Of a stretch of 64,000 bases of DNA, positions 45,939-56,181 are shown piece after piece. The notes under the pieces are model-generated. The model was given only the letters and a program-made list of their open reading frames with translations. It was not told where the DNA came from and ran no database searches. The stretch's first letter is position 1. Every line of letters begins with the position of its first letter. The stretch covers positions 62,001 to 126,000 of the forward strand of contig JAHJWB010000014.1 in the NCBI GenBank assembly GCA_018828125.1. The letters run 5' to 3'. Origin of the DNA: Gammaproteobacteria bacterium (GTDB lineage: Bacteria > Pseudomonadota > Gammaproteobacteria > Burkholderiales > Burkholderiaceae_C). The position numbers and the translations under genes were made by a program.

Positions 45939-47216
45939 CTAGCGGCCGAGGGCCGCCTTCTTCCATGCGTCGGCCGCAGCGCTTTCGTCGCCGCGCTGCT
46001 CGGCCAGCTCGGCCAGATGCCGCCAGGCGCTGGCGCGCAGGCTGGTGTCGGCCAGCTGGTGGGCGGCCTGGGTCAGTAGCTGCTGGGCCTTGCCCCACAG
46101 CTGGCGCTTCAGGCAGGCCATGCCCGCAAGGTACGAAAGGCGCGCATCACGGGGATTGGCCTGTTGCGCCGCTTCGATGCGGGCAAGCCACGGGGCATCC
46201 AGCGCGTCCAGTCCGGCTTCGAGCGCGCGTACGAGCTTGAGGGCGTGGTGTTCGGCCAGCGCGTTGGGCAGGTCCACCAGTCGATCCCACACAGGCAGTA
46301 GCCAGCCGCGCACTTGTGTAGCCTCGCCCCCCAGGATGGCCAGCCGCTGCGCGGCGTGGATGGCCAGCTCCGGCATGCTGCGTTCGGCGGGCTCCAGCGA
46401 CATCCAGATCTGCTGCAGCTGCGCGGTGTCGTGCGCGCTGTTGATGAGTTCGATGGCCAGACCGCGCACGATGCTTTGTGCTGCGGCGGCTGAAAACGCG
46501 CGGTGTTTGCCCAGCAGGCGCGCTGTGTCCAGCGCGTCCTGGGTTTGCCGCGCCAACCGGGTGGCCTTGAGTTTGATGCGCAGGGCCAGCGTGCGCCGGG
46601 CAGCACCCTGGGGCAGGGCGGCCAGGCGCTCCAGCGCGGCGCTGGCATCGCGGTCGTCCAGGGACCAGCGGGCGGCGCGCATCTGGGCGCCTTCGCGCAG
46701 TTCTTGTTCGTTCACGGTGCCGCGCAGCGGGGCTTCTTGCAATGCGTCGTGCAGGTGGCTTTCACGTGTGGCGCTGTCTTGCAGGGCATGGGACGACTCG
46801 GCCGCAATCATGTGGGCCAGGGCGCGCAACTGGCGGCCGTGGGGCACTGCCTCGCCCGCGGTGGCCAGCGCGTTCTCTTGGGACAGCGCAGCCACGGCGG
46901 CCTTGCGCGAGCGGATGAAGCGGCCCCCCAGCATGTGGGTCAGCGCGTCGAGCAAGGCTGCGTGCATGGCACGCTCCTTTTGCTGCACGCGCCAGCGGCG
47001 AGCCTGGTGCGGCAGTTCCAGCAGCGCTGCCAGCGCGCGCAGTGCGGCGTAGATGGTGACAAACCCGCCCACCAGCAGCAGCACCACCAGGTTCAACGAC
47101 AGGTCGATGCGGTAGGGGGGCCAGTACAGGGTGACGGTGCCCTGGTTGTTGCCCGCGAACAGCGCGGCGGCCACGGCCACGCCAAACAACGCCAAAAGCC
47201 AAAGTGCAGCACGCAT
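45939..47216 (-). CDS. hemY: HemY-like membrane protein
   Basis: A 425-aa protein with two N-terminal membrane helices (about 5-22 and 40-62) and a long helical TPR-like body, the layout of the HemY protein linked to haem synthesis in proteobacteria (not the Bacillus oxidase of that name). It is the last gene of hemC-hemD-hemX-hemY, four bases after hemX. Its molecular role is unsettled. Confidence 0.9.
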   Translation of the reverse strand: MRAALWLLALFGVAVAAALFAGNNQGTVTLYWPPYRIDLSLNLVVLLLVGGFVTIYAALRALAALLELPHQARRWRVQQKERAMHAALLDALTHMLGGRFIRSRKAAVAALSQENALATAGEAVPHGRQLRALAHMIAAESSHALQDSATRESHLHDALQEAPLRGTVNEQELREGAQMRAARWSLDDRDASAALERLAALPQGAARRTLALRIKLKATRLARQTQDALDTARLLGKHRAFSAAAAQSIVRGLAIELINSAHDTAQLQQIWMSLEPAERSMPELAIHAAQRLAILGGEATQVRGWLLPVWDRLVDLPNALAEHHALKLVRALEAGLDALDAPWLARIEAAQQANPRDARLSYLAGMACLKRQLWGKAQQLLTQAAHQLADTSLRASAWRHLAELAEQRGDESAAADAWKKAALGR

Positions 47217-47220
47217 GTCG

Positions 47221-48357
47221 TCAACGTCCTGCAGCGGCAGTCGCCAGGGCCGACAGGGTTTCGTCCAGGCGCGGCAGCTCGGCGGCCTTCATGCTGGCTT
47301 GCGCCGTTTGCAGCGTGGTGGCAGCGATTTGGGTGCGGCGCGATGCCGGGTCAAAGTATTTGTTCAAGGCGGCCGTGGCGGCGGCCAGATCGGCGCGGGC
47401 GGATTCATATTGGCGTGCCAGCACGCCCAGACGTGCATTGAGCAGCTTGAGCTTGAGGTTCTCGCGCAAGAAGAAGGTTTGCTCAGGCGCCAGCAAAATC
47501 GCTTCGGGCTGGTCTACGCGGCTCACACGCACGAGGCCGCGGGCTTCGTCGCGTACTACCTCCCAGCTGCGTTGCAGGGCTGCCTGCCACCATGCCAGAT
47601 CGCCCTGGTTCAGCGGCGGCGTGGTTTGGGGTGTGGGGGCTGCTGCCAGGCGGCGGGTGGCGGCGGCCTGGGCCACGGCGTTCAGCACCGGCAGGTCGTC
47701 TACCTGGCGTACCAGTTCGTCCAGCCGGGCCAGCAGGCCCGCGGTGTCGGTCACGGCGGCGCGTGTCAATCGGTCCAGATCGCGGCCGATGGCGCGTTGC
47801 ACGGGGGTCAGGCGGGGCTGCGCGGCACGTTCGATGCGCTGGTCGGCGCTTTTGAGTGCGGCCACCAGCGGGTCCAGGCTGCCGGTCAACTGGGTTTGTT
47901 GCTGCGCCAGGCGGATGGCTGATTCAATGTCGACCACCAGGTTTTCATCGCGCGAACGCGACAGGCTCTGCATGAGCTCTTCTAATTGGCTGCGCTGCAG
48001 GGCCACCTCGCTGACCCGGGCTTCTGCCACCGACAGGCGCGCCGCGGTTTCGCGCACCAGTTCTTCAGCCTGGCGGGCCATGGTGCGGGCCTCGATGGCC
48101 AGCGCGCCCGAGTCGGCCGACTGGCGAGCCAGTTGTTCTTGAATCGAACTGAGTTTTTGCCACAGCAGGCCACTGCTGGCCAGGGCGGCGATGGCCACTG
48201 CCGTCAACAGCACCGTGACCACACCACTGCGCCGATGGGCGGGGCTTGTCGGTGCCACAGGTGCGGCCTGCGGCGACGGGGTGCGCGATGGCGCAGGCGA
48301 TGGCGCGGGTGCGGCAGGTGTCGCGGTAGGCAAGTCGTTGGGGGGCACGGAACTCAT
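47221..48357 (-). CDS. hemX: HemX-like protein (uroporphyrinogen-III methyltransferase-like)
   Basis: A 378-aa protein with a Pro/Ala-rich N-terminus (about 1-40), one membrane helix (about 43-65), a coiled coil (about 70-140) and a HemX-family domain. ATG 48357 overlaps the hemD stop by four bases. Although often annotated as a methyltransferase, family members lack a clear SAM motif, and none is visible here; a scaffold role in haem synthesis is more plausible. Confidence 0.9.
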   Translation of the reverse strand: MSSVPPNDLPTATPAAPAPSPAPSRTPSPQAAPVAPTSPAHRRSGVVTVLLTAVAIAALASSGLLWQKLSSIQEQLARQSADSGALAIEARTMARQAEELVRETAARLSVAEARVSEVALQRSQLEELMQSLSRSRDENLVVDIESAIRLAQQQTQLTGSLDPLVAALKSADQRIERAAQPRLTPVQRAIGRDLDRLTRAAVTDTAGLLARLDELVRQVDDLPVLNAVAQAAATRRLAAAPTPQTTPPLNQGDLAWWQAALQRSWEVVRDEARGLVRVSRVDQPEAILLAPEQTFFLRENLKLKLLNARLGVLARQYESARADLAAATAALNKYFDPASRRTQIAATTLQTAQASMKAAELPRLDETLSALATAAAGR

Positions 48358-49160
48358 GCGGCCGATTCTATCGAGGCCACCACGTCTTCCAGTGCCGGGC
48401 GGCATTCCCGCACGCTGCCAAAGCCCGCTGCACGTGCCGCTTGTGCGATGCGCGGATGGGTGGCCAGGGCCTGGGCTGCGCTCCAGTCCACCGTGGGCAG
48501 CGCCTGCCCCAGGTGGGCCACGGCCTCCGAGCTGCTCAGCAGCCAGACCGATCCATCATGGGCGGCCTGTTGCGCTAGCGCCACCTCGGCGTCCGTGAGT
48601 CGCGGTGCGCCGCGTTGGTAGGCCACCACAAACTCCACTTGCCCGCCTGCGGCTTCTATCTGCCGGGCCAGCCAGTCCCGGCCGGAGCCTTGGGAGGCCT
48701 CATGCACCCCGTACGAGCGACCACGCACAATCAGCACACGGTCGCCGGGCCTGATTTGTGCGCACACCTGTTGCCACAGTGCTTCGGAGTCGAATTGCGC
48801 TGCATCGATCGCAGGCCCGTCGATGCGGTCTGGCGGCACGCCTGCCTGCTGGAGCGCGCGCGCCGTGCCCGGTCCGGGTGACCATGCTCTTAAATTTATA
48901 GCTTCTAGCGCTTTTCCATCAAGCGCTAGAGGCCAATTTGAATCAAAAAAATACACCACGGCATTGCCGCTCACAAACATCAGGGCGCGGTATTGATCCA
49001 GGTGCTTGCGTGCCCGTGCCAACGCCCGCTGCGCGGTGGGGTCTGTGTGGGGGCCAATGGCAATCAGCGGCAGCGCGGCGGCGTCGATGCCGTGCTGGCC
49101 CAGCTGTTGTACCCAGTGCGCGGCCTCGCGGGCGGGCCGCGTGACGATCACCCGGGGCAT
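48354..49160 (-). CDS. hemD: Uroporphyrinogen-III synthase, with an in-frame repeat
   Basis: A 268-aa HemD, which closes hydroxymethylbilane to uroporphyrinogen III. Recognisable parts are the N-terminal VIVTRPAREA, the SGNAVVYFF segment, RAWSPGPGTARALQQAG and the C-terminal WLLSSSEAV and HPRIAQAARAAGF. Residues about 73-91 are encoded by repeat copy 9, in frame, where homologues have an ordinary surface linker; the reading frame stays intact. The start is ATG 49160, 11 bases after hemC. Overlaps hemX by four bases. Confidence 0.92.
   Translation of the reverse strand: MPRVIVTRPAREAAHWVQQLGQHGIDAAALPLIAIGPHTDPTAQRALARARKHLDQYRALMFVSGNAVVYFFDSNWPLALDGKALEAINLRAWSPGPGTARALQQAGVPPDRIDGPAIDAAQFDSEALWQQVCAQIRPGDRVLIVRGRSYGVHEASQGSGRDWLARQIEAAGGQVEFVVAYQRGAPRLTDAEVALAQQAAHDGSVWLLSSSEAVAHLGQALPTVDWSAAQALATHPRIAQAARAAGFGSVRECRPALEDVVASIESAA
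48891..48944 (+). repeat. Hairpin repeat family A, copy 9, inside hemD
   Basis: ATAGCTTCTAGCGCTTTTCC and CAAGCGCTAGAGGCCAATTT: a complete copy within the hemD coding region. On the coding strand it reads SNWPLALDGKALEAINL without a stop. Confidence 0.92.
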
Positions 49161-49171
49161 GGCATTTGCAG

Positions 49172-50116
49172 TCAGGTGTTCTGCAAGGGGGTTGCAACGC
49201 GGGCGCCACCGTCGCACAGGCGTTGCGCTACGGCATCGCCCAGCGCTTCGGCTTGCGCCAGCGTGCTGACGGCGGCGCTGGCTTCTGCGCGCACCAACGG
49301 GGCCTGCCCGTCCATGTCCCCCCATGCCGCATCGAGCTGCAGTACGCCGTCGGTGAACGTGCCGTGTGCTGCCAGCGGCATCGAGCAGCTTCCGCCCATC
49401 GCCCGACTCACGGCGCGCTCTGCGGCCACGGTCAGCCAGGTTGGCTGGTGGGCCAGCGGGGCCAGTGCATTGATCAGGTCCTGGCGGTCGCTGCGCACTT
49501 CAATGCCCAGCGCGCCCTGGCCCGCCGCAGGCAGCATCGCCCTGGGCTCGAAGGTGGCGCGGATGCGGCTCTCCAGTCCCAGGCGCTTCAGCCCTGCTGC
49601 TGCCAGCACGATGGCGTCGTACTGGCCATCGTCCAGCTTGCGCAGGCGCGTATCGAGGTTGCCGCGCAGGGGTTCAATCTTCAAATCAGGCCGCAGCGCC
49701 TGCAGCAGCACCTGGCGGCGCAGGCTGGAGGTACCCACCACCGCACCCTGGGGCAGTGCATCGATGCTGGAGTAATGGGGGGACACAAACGCATCGCGCG
49801 GGTCTTCGCGCTCCATCACGCAGGCCAGTGCAAAGCCTTCGGGCAGCTCCATCGGCACATCCTTGAGCGAATGCACGGCGATGTGCGCACGGCCTTCTTC
49901 CAGCGCCACTTCCAGTTCTTTCACAAACAGACCCTTGCCGCCCACCTTGCTAAGCGAGCGGTCCAGAATCTGGTCACCCTTGGTTGTCATACCCAGCAGC
50001 TCTACCGTGTGTCCCTGTGCGCGCAAAAGGGCCTGTACATGCTCGGCTTGCCACAGCGCCAGGCGGCTCTCGCGGGTAGCGATCACGATGGAAAGGGGGG
50101 CGTTCTGGAGGCTCAA
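49172..50116 (-). CDS. hemC: Porphobilinogen deaminase (hydroxymethylbilane synthase)
   Basis: A 314-aa enzyme joining four porphobilinogens into hydroxymethylbilane. The active-site aspartate is at 86 (HSLKDVP), and the cofactor cysteine at 244 (GGSCSMPL) is intact. The start is TTG 50116, needed to keep the conserved [15 protein letters not shown] region; no ATG fits. First gene of hemCDXY, divergent from ppc with 131 bases between starts. Confidence 0.95.
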   Translation of the reverse strand: MSLQNAPLSIVIATRESRLALWQAEHVQALLRAQGHTVELLGMTTKGDQILDRSLSKVGGKGLFVKELEVALEEGRAHIAVHSLKDVPMELPEGFALACVMEREDPRDAFVSPHYSSIDALPQGAVVGTSSLRRQVLLQALRPDLKIEPLRGNLDTRLRKLDDGQYDAIVLAAAGLKRLGLESRIRATFEPRAMLPAAGQGALGIEVRSDRQDLINALAPLAHQPTWLTVAAERAVSRAMGGSCSMPLAAHGTFTDGVLQLDAAWGDMDGQAPLVRAEASAAVSTLAQAEALGDAVAQRLCDGGARVATPLQNT

Positions 50117-50247
50117 GTTCGTAACCTGTTTGTAATCATTCAGGGGCGGGCGATGCTAGCATGCCCCCGCACCGGGGCTGTGGTGTGGCTTGGCGCAAAC
50201 CGGGCGGGCGGCCCCAGGCCATTCTTCACATTCCCGGAGACACCTGC

Positions 50248-53037
50248 ATGAAACGATCCGACAAGGACCAGCCCCTGATCGACGACATCCGCCTGCTTGG
50301 CCGCATCCTGGGCGATGTGATCCGCGAACAGGAGGGCGTTGCCGCGTATGAGTTGGTCGAGCAGGTCCGCAAGCTCTCGGTGGCCTTTCGCCGCGATGCC
50401 GACCAGGAAGCCGACCGCGCGTTGAAAAAGCTGCTCAAGTCGCTGTCGGGCGACCAGACGGTGAGTGTGATCCGCGCCTTCACCTACTTCAGCCACCTGG
50501 CCAACCTGGCCGAAGACCGCCACCACATCCGCCGCCGCGCCGTGCACGAGCGCGCGGGCGACACGCAAGAGGGCAGCATCGAGGTGGCCCTGTCGCGTCT
50601 GCGCTGGGCGGGCATTGCGCCCAAGACCATTGCGCAGACGCTGGCCAGCAGCTACGTGGCCCCGGTACTCACCGCCCACCCCACCGAAGTACAACGCAAG
50701 AGCATTCTGGACGCCGAGCGTGACATCGCCCAGTTGCTGGCCACGCGCGACGACATTCAGGTGCGCGCCCAGCTCTACAACAGCGCCAAAGATGCCCTCA
50801 CCCCGCGCGAGTTGGCCGCCAACGAATCCTTGCTACGCGCCCGCGTGGCCCAGCTGTGGCAAACGCGCCTGCTGCGCTACAGCAAGCTCACCGTGGCCGA
50901 CGAGATCGAGAACGCGCTGTCTTATTACGAAGCGACTTTTTTGCGCGAGATCCCCAAGATCTACGCAGATCTCGAAACCGAACTGGGCCAGTACCCCGTG
51001 CACAGCTTTTTGCGCATGGGCCAGTGGATCGGCGGCGACCGCGACGGCAACCCCAACGTCACCGCGCAAACCCTGCAATACGCCCTCGGCCGCCAGGCCG
51101 AAGTCGCCCTGCGCCACTATCTGACCGAGGTGCACTACCTGGGCGGCGAGCTGTCGCTGTCGGCCCGCCTGGTGCAGGTATCGGCCGAGATGGAAGCCCT
51201 GGCCTTGCGCTCGCCCGACACCAATGAACACCGCGTGGACGAGCCTTATCGCCGCGCGCTCACGGGCGTCTATGCCCGGCTCGCCGCCACCCTCAAGGAG
51301 CTGACGGGCGGTGAGGCCGCCCGTCATGCTGTGGCACCGCAGAACCCCTATGTCAGCGCCGAGGCTTTTCTGGCCGACCTGCGCGTCATCGAGGCATCGC
51401 TCAAGTCGCACCACGGCCAGGCCCTGGCGGCCGAGCGTCTGCACCCGCTGATTCGCGCGGTGGAAGTGTTTGGCTTCCACCTGGCCACGGTGGACTTGCG
51501 CCAAAGCTCCGACAAGCACGAAGAGGTGGTGGCCGAGCTGCTCGCCAAGGCGCGCATCGAGACCTCATACTCGGCGCTGGACGAAGCTGAAAAGCGCACA
51601 TTGCTGCTGCGCCTGCTCAACGACGCTCGTCCCCTGCGCGTGGTGGGCGCCAGCTACACCGACCATGCCCAAGGCGAACTCGCGATTTTTGAAGCGGCGC
51701 TTGCCATGCGCAAGCGCTACGGGCACCAGGCCATCCGCCACTACATCATCAGCCACACCGAAACGGTGAGCGATCTCTTGGAAGTGCTGCTGCTGCAAAA
51801 AGAAGTGGGCCTGATGCGTGGCACGCTGGATGGCGACGCGCGCAACGACCTCATCGTGGTGCCCCTGTTCGAAACCATCGAAGACCTGCGCAACGCCGCG
51901 CCCATCATGCGCGACTTCTACGCACTGCCCGGCGTGGCGGGGCTGGTGCAGCGCAGCGGTGGCGAGCAGGACATCATGCTGGGCTACAGCGACAGCAACA
52001 AGGACGGCGGCATCTTCACCAGCAACTGGGAGCTGTACCGGGCCGAGATCGCTCTTGTTGAACTGTTCGACGAACTCGCCACCAGCCACGGCATCCAGTT
52101 GCGCATGTTCCACGGGCGAGGCGGTACCGTGGGTCGGGGCGGTGGACCCAGCTACCAGGCCATCCTGGCGCAGCCCCCCGGCACGGTTCGCGGCCAGATT
52201 CGCCTGACGGAGCAGGGCGAAGTCATCGCGTCCAAATACGCCAACCCCGAGATCGGCCGCCGCAATCTGGAGACGCTTGTGGCAGCCACGCTGGAGGCCA
52301 CGCTGCTGCAGCCCACCAAGCCCGCCACCAAGGCATTTCTGGATGCCGCCGCGCAGCTATCGCTGGCCAGCATGGGCCGTTACCGTGCGCTGGTGTACGA
52401 AACCCCGGGCTTTACCGAGTATTTCTTCAACTCCACCCCCATCCGCGAGATCGCCGAGCTGAACATTGGCTCCCGCCCCGCCAGCCGTAAGGCCAGCCAG
52501 AAAATCGAAGACCTGCGCGCTATCCCCTGGGGCTTCAGCTGGGGCCAATGCCGCCTCACTCTGCCCGGCTGGTACGGCTTTGGCTCGGCCGTCGAAGCCT
52601 TTGTAAACGTGGAAGGCAAGGACCCCAAGGCCCAACTGGCCCTGCTGCAAAAGATGTACCGCCAGTGGCCGTTCTTCCGCACGCTGCTGTCCAACATGGA
52701 CATGGTGCTGGCCAAGAGCGATCTGGCCCTGGCCTCACGCTATAGCGAGCTGGTCACAGACGCCCGCCTGCGCAAGAAAGTGTTCACCAGCATCGAAGCC
52801 GAATGGCACCGCACCGCCGAAGCGCTCACGCGCATCACGGGCGACAAACAGCGCCTCACGCACAACACAGCTCTTGCCCGGTCCATCAAGCACCGCTTTC
52901 CGTACATCGACCCGCTGCACCACTTGCAGGTCGAGTTGGTGCGCCGCTGGCGTGCGGGGCAAGGGGATGAACGGGTGCAGACGGGGATACACATTTCCAT
53001 CAACGGGATTGCGGCGGGTTTGCGCAATACCGGTTGA
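50248..53037 (+). CDS. ppc: Phosphoenolpyruvate carboxylase
   Basis: A 929-aa PEPC that makes oxaloacetate from phosphoenolpyruvate and bicarbonate to refill the TCA cycle. Active-site segments are [40 protein letters not shown] and [15 protein letters not shown], and the C-terminus ends [14 protein letters not shown], as in the family. A CGGAGA site precedes ATG 50248. Length is normal. Divergent from hemC. Confidence 0.97.
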   Translation: MKRSDKDQPLIDDIRLLGRILGDVIREQEGVAAYELVEQVRKLSVAFRRDADQEADRALKKLLKSLSGDQTVSVIRAFTYFSHLANLAEDRHHIRRRAVHERAGDTQEGSIEVALSRLRWAGIAPKTIAQTLASSYVAPVLTAHPTEVQRKSILDAERDIAQLLATRDDIQVRAQLYNSAKDALTPRELAANESLLRARVAQLWQTRLLRYSKLTVADEIENALSYYEATFLREIPKIYADLETELGQYPVHSFLRMGQWIGGDRDGNPNVTAQTLQYALGRQAEVALRHYLTEVHYLGGELSLSARLVQVSAEMEALALRSPDTNEHRVDEPYRRALTGVYARLAATLKELTGGEAARHAVAPQNPYVSAEAFLADLRVIEASLKSHHGQALAAERLHPLIRAVEVFGFHLATVDLRQSSDKHEEVVAELLAKARIETSYSALDEAEKRTLLLRLLNDARPLRVVGASYTDHAQGELAIFEAALAMRKRYGHQAIRHYIISHTETVSDLLEVLLLQKEVGLMRGTLDGDARNDLIVVPLFETIEDLRNAAPIMRDFYALPGVAGLVQRSGGEQDIMLGYSDSNKDGGIFTSNWELYRAEIALVELFDELATSHGIQLRMFHGRGGTVGRGGGPSYQAILAQPPGTVRGQIRLTEQGEVIASKYANPEIGRRNLETLVAATLEATLLQPTKPATKAFLDAAAQLSLASMGRYRALVYETPGFTEYFFNSTPIREIAELNIGSRPASRKASQKIEDLRAIPWGFSWGQCRLTLPGWYGFGSAVEAFVNVEGKDPKAQLALLQKMYRQWPFFRTLLSNMDMVLAKSDLALASRYSELVTDARLRKKVFTSIEAEWHRTAEALTRITGDKQRLTHNTALARSIKHRFPYIDPLHHLQVELVRRWRAGQGDERVQTGIHISINGIAAGLRNTG

Positions 53038-53059
53038 TTCTGGAGGGGGGATGAAGGGC

Positions 53060-54373
53060 TCAATCCCCCAGCAACTCCCCCACCGCCTTCAAATCCTCCA
53101 CCCGGTCGCACACAGCTTTCACGGCCATCATGACGGGGATGCCCAGTAGCAGGCCCCACAGGCCCCATAGCCAGCCCCACACCAGCACGCTGACAAACAC
53201 GGCCACGGGGCTCATGTGGCTGGTGCGGCTGGTGAGCCAGGGCGTGAGCAGGTTGCCGACCAGGGTGTGGATGACCAGTGAGGCGCCGCCGATGGCCAGT
53301 GCCATGTCGAGGGTGCCGAACTGCAGGAAGGCCACCAGCGCCGATGCGCCCGCCGTGAGTGCAGAGCCGATGTAAGGCGCGAGGTTGAGCACGCCAGCCA
53401 CCACACCCCACACGGCCGCGTTTTCCAGTCCCAAGGCCCAGTAGGCAAGGCCGGTGGCCACACCCACCAGCACGCTGGTGAATACCTGCACCAGCAAATA
53501 GCGCTGGATGTTGCTGGTGATGTCTTCGAGCACGTGAATGGTGATCTTGCGCCGCTCCAGGCTGGAACCCGCTATGCGCAGCAGCTTGTTGCGAAACAGG
53601 TTGCCTGATGCCAGCGCGAAGTAGGTGAGAAACACCACCACCGTCAGTTGCCCCAGTGCAGACATCAGTCCCATGGTGCCGCTGACCAGGTAGTCGCGGA
53701 TATTGAAGGGGGGGCGTTCCACGACGACGCGCTGAACACCTCGCCGGGGTGGGGCGGTCGTGGCTCCGTCGGTGGCGGCCTGCTCGATTTGTGAGGCGGC
53801 TTTCTGCATGGTGTCCAGCGGGCTGGCAGTGCCAGTGCGGGCCTTCAGGTTGTCGCGTACTTTTTTGGCTGCCACGGGCAATGAGTCGACCAGTTGCGCA
53901 GCGCCGTCGCTGAGCGACCACGCGGTGACGGCCAGGGTTGAGACTATGGCAATCAGCAGTACACCAGCGCCCAGCCAGCGGGGCACGTAGCAGCGTTTGA
54001 GCGCCTCTACCGCAGGACGCAGGGCCGTGGTTAGCAGCAGGCTGAGCATGATGGGGATGAACACGGCGCTGGCCCAGTGCAGCAGGGCCACCGTGGCAAA
54101 CAGCGCCAACAGGGCGAGCGACATGTTGCGCACGTCCACAGGCATGTGGAGCATGAGCGGGCTGCCGGGAGGAAAGGCCGCGGCACCAGTGGGTGCGTTG
54201 TCAGCGAGCGCAGCGTCTGCGGCGGCAAGGTCTGCGGCATGCGGTGTTGTGGGCGCCGGTGGGCTGTCGGGGGAGGGCGGCGCAGGTGGCAGGGCGGGGG
54301 CCGACGCTGGCGCAGGTCCGGGCGTGGATGGCTGAGATGTGGGGGGCAGCGGTTCGGCAGAGGGCGCAGTCAT
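53060..54373 (-). CDS. AI-2E-family (TqsA/PerM-like) membrane protein
   Basis: A 437-aa permease-like protein with about eight membrane helices and the family C-terminal helices (GVLNLAPYIGSALTAG and SPVAVFVSVLVWGWLWGLWG). Residues 1-75 form a long Pro/Ala/Ser-rich leader before the first helix, longer than usual. Members transport autoinducer-2, Na+ or unknown substrates. ATG 54373 was chosen; the longer frame upstream is not convincing. Confidence 0.88.
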   Translation of the reverse strand: MTAPSAEPLPPTSQPSTPGPAPASAPALPPAPPSPDSPPAPTTPHAADLAAADAALADNAPTGAAAFPPGSPLMLHMPVDVRNMSLALLALFATVALLHWASAVFIPIMLSLLLTTALRPAVEALKRCYVPRWLGAGVLLIAIVSTLAVTAWSLSDGAAQLVDSLPVAAKKVRDNLKARTGTASPLDTMQKAASQIEQAATDGATTAPPRRGVQRVVVERPPFNIRDYLVSGTMGLMSALGQLTVVVFLTYFALASGNLFRNKLLRIAGSSLERRKITIHVLEDITSNIQRYLLVQVFTSVLVGVATGLAYWALGLENAAVWGVVAGVLNLAPYIGSALTAGASALVAFLQFGTLDMALAIGGASLVIHTLVGNLLTPWLTSRTSHMSPVAVFVSVLVWGWLWGLWGLLLGIPVMMAVKAVCDRVEDLKAVGELLGD

Positions 54374-54559
54374 GCGCGGATTGTGGCGTAGGCGGTGTAG
54401 AAGCGCTGTAGGTGGCGACCCCCTGAGAACGCGTTTGCGATTTTCAGCTGCTCCTGCGCCATCTGGGACGCGTTCGGAGGGTCTGCGTCGCCAAAGTGCC
54501 CCGCAAATCCCTGCCTGTTTGACCGATAGGCCCGGGCACACCCGCATAGCATCTTGCCC

Positions 54560-55432
54560 ATGCAATCAGATCATCACGTTCGCTCAAGCGGCGCCTTTAA
54601 GCGCCGCTGGCTTTGCTGGCCCGTGCTGGGGCTGGCGCTGTTGGGCGCCGGATGTGCGGGCCTGGATGTGCCCTCTGCAGACAACCACCTGCCTTCGGGG
54701 CAAAAAACGCTGCGCGCTGTGCACCATTGGGATGTATTGGCGCAGGACATGGCGACCCGCATTGCCGAAAAGACCCGCGATTGGCCCGCGGGCGAGCATC
54801 CGATCTATGTCACCTCCAAGGCCGACACGCGCTTTAACCAAGGCTTTCGCAAGTTGCTGATCACGCGCCTGGTGGAGCAGGGCGTTACGGTGTCGACCGA
54901 GTCCACCGCCGTGCACCTGGTATTCGAAGCGCAGGTGGTGCAACACCTGCAGCCCGCGTCGAGCGTGCTTCATTGGATTCCCCTTGCGTCGGGCGTGAGT
55001 GTGGCGCGGGATGGTGTGCACTATCACGGCGCCAACTCTTTCAGCCCTTCCAGCCGCCTGAACGGCGACGGTGCGCGCAAAGACATGGACACGCCAGCCA
55101 TGGCGAGGCCGTCGTCCGAGGGCGATGTGGTGGTAGCCCCGGGCAGCGCGTTTGATGCGGCAGTGGCTGCGGCCGCCGCAATGCCGCCGACGCCCATCAG
55201 AAAAGCCGCTGCAGCGCCCGATACTCCAGTGGACTACCCGCGCCTGGGCACGCCGTCGCGTTCCGAGGTGCTGGTGACAGGCTCGCTCGAAAGCGGTGGG
55301 CGCTATCTGGCGGGCACGTCGGATGTGTATTCGCTCACGCACGATGACGCTTTGCTCTACCTGCCGGCCGAACCCCGTTTGCCCGGACCGGCGCCCGCCT
55401 CCATCAAAACCTGGCGGGTGGTCAGCCCATGA
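54560..55432 (+). CDS. Predicted lipoprotein upstream of flgO-like gene
   Basis: A 290-aa protein with signal and lipobox LLGAGC (Cys at about 32). A conserved-looking N-terminal domain (RAVHHWDVLAQDMATRIAEKT, TSKADTRFNQGFRKLLITRL) precedes a low-complexity Ala/Pro-rich middle and a short C-terminal strand region. I recognise no family. Its stop overlaps the next gene's ATG by four bases, so both are translated together. A role beside the FlgO-like protein is likely. Confidence 0.7.
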   Translation: MQSDHHVRSSGAFKRRWLCWPVLGLALLGAGCAGLDVPSADNHLPSGQKTLRAVHHWDVLAQDMATRIAEKTRDWPAGEHPIYVTSKADTRFNQGFRKLLITRLVEQGVTVSTESTAVHLVFEAQVVQHLQPASSVLHWIPLASGVSVARDGVHYHGANSFSPSSRLNGDGARKDMDTPAMARPSSEGDVVVAPGSAFDAAVAAAAAMPPTPIRKAAAAPDTPVDYPRLGTPSRSEVLVTGSLESGGRYLAGTSDVYSLTHDDALLYLPAEPRLPGPAPASIKTWRVVSP

Positions 55433-56004
55433 TGCGGCGCAGGGCATTGCGCGCGATTGCGGCTGCGGCGGTGTCCGCGGTGGCTTGGTCGCTTACGGGT
55501 TGCGCGTCCAGCTATTACTACGGGGATAACACGGGCGGCGCGGGCGGGGGTGGATCTTCGTCCCGCACGTCTGTCATCGCGGCCAACCACCACGCGGCCG
55601 ACATGTTGCTGCAGGGCGCTCCGTTGGACCGGGACCATGCCGTGCTGGTGGCCACCTTGGTCAATGTGGACCGGCTCAGCGAGTCATCGCGCCTTGGTCG
55701 AATTTTTTCTGAGCAGATTGCGGGGCGTCTGGTGCAGCGGGGTCTGTCGGTCACCGAGCTCAAGATGCGCGAGAGTGTGGCGATGCAGCGAGAGCAAGGC
55801 GAGTTGCTGCTGTCGCGCGAGCTGCGGGATGTGAGCCGCGCGCACGACGCGCAGGCCGTGGTGGTGGGCACCTATGCGGTGTCGTCCACCATCCTTTACG
55901 TCAGCATCAAGCTGGTCAAGCCCGACGGCAACCTGGTGGTGGCGGCGCACAACTATGCCGTGCCGATGGATGACAACGTGCGAGCGTTGCTGGCGGGACG
56001 CTAG
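55429..56004 (+). CDS. FlgO-like outer-membrane lipoprotein
   Basis: A 191-aa lipoprotein with lipobox LTGC (Cys at about 25), a Gly/Ser-rich linker, and the FlgO domain (ANHHAADMLLQGAPLDRDHAVLVATLVNVDRLSESSRLGR, then VVVGTYAVSSTILYVSIKLV). FlgO in Vibrio belongs to the outer-membrane flagellar structure. It lies directly beside convergent flhDC, which supports a motility role. Starts at ATG 55429, with a second ATG next to it. Confidence 0.82.
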   Translation: MMRRRALRAIAAAAVSAVAWSLTGCASSYYYGDNTGGAGGGGSSSRTSVIAANHHAADMLLQGAPLDRDHAVLVATLVNVDRLSESSRLGRIFSEQIAGRLVQRGLSVTELKMRESVAMQREQGELLLSRELRDVSRAHDAQAVVVGTYAVSSTILYVSIKLVKPDGNLVVAAHNYAVPMDDNVRALLAGR

Positions 56005-56107
56005 CGGCTGCGTGCAGTGCGGCGTGTCTTTGCCCGACAGTGGGCCGAGAGCAAAAAAGAGGCCATCGCAAGGCCTCTTCTCTTTTGAGTGGATCAGGGG
56101 TGAATTG

Positions 56108-56165
56108 GTACTAAATTGATAGCTATAAGCACTTATGGATAAAGCGCTAGAGGCCAATTTGACCT
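56108..56165 (+). repeat. Hairpin repeat family A, copy 10
   Basis: TAAATTGATAGCTATAAGCA with AAAGCGCTAGAGGCCAATTT; the left arm is degenerate. Lies between the convergent flgO-like and flhC genes. Confidence 0.85.
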
Positions 56166-56181
56166 GAAATTCAGGGGGTTC

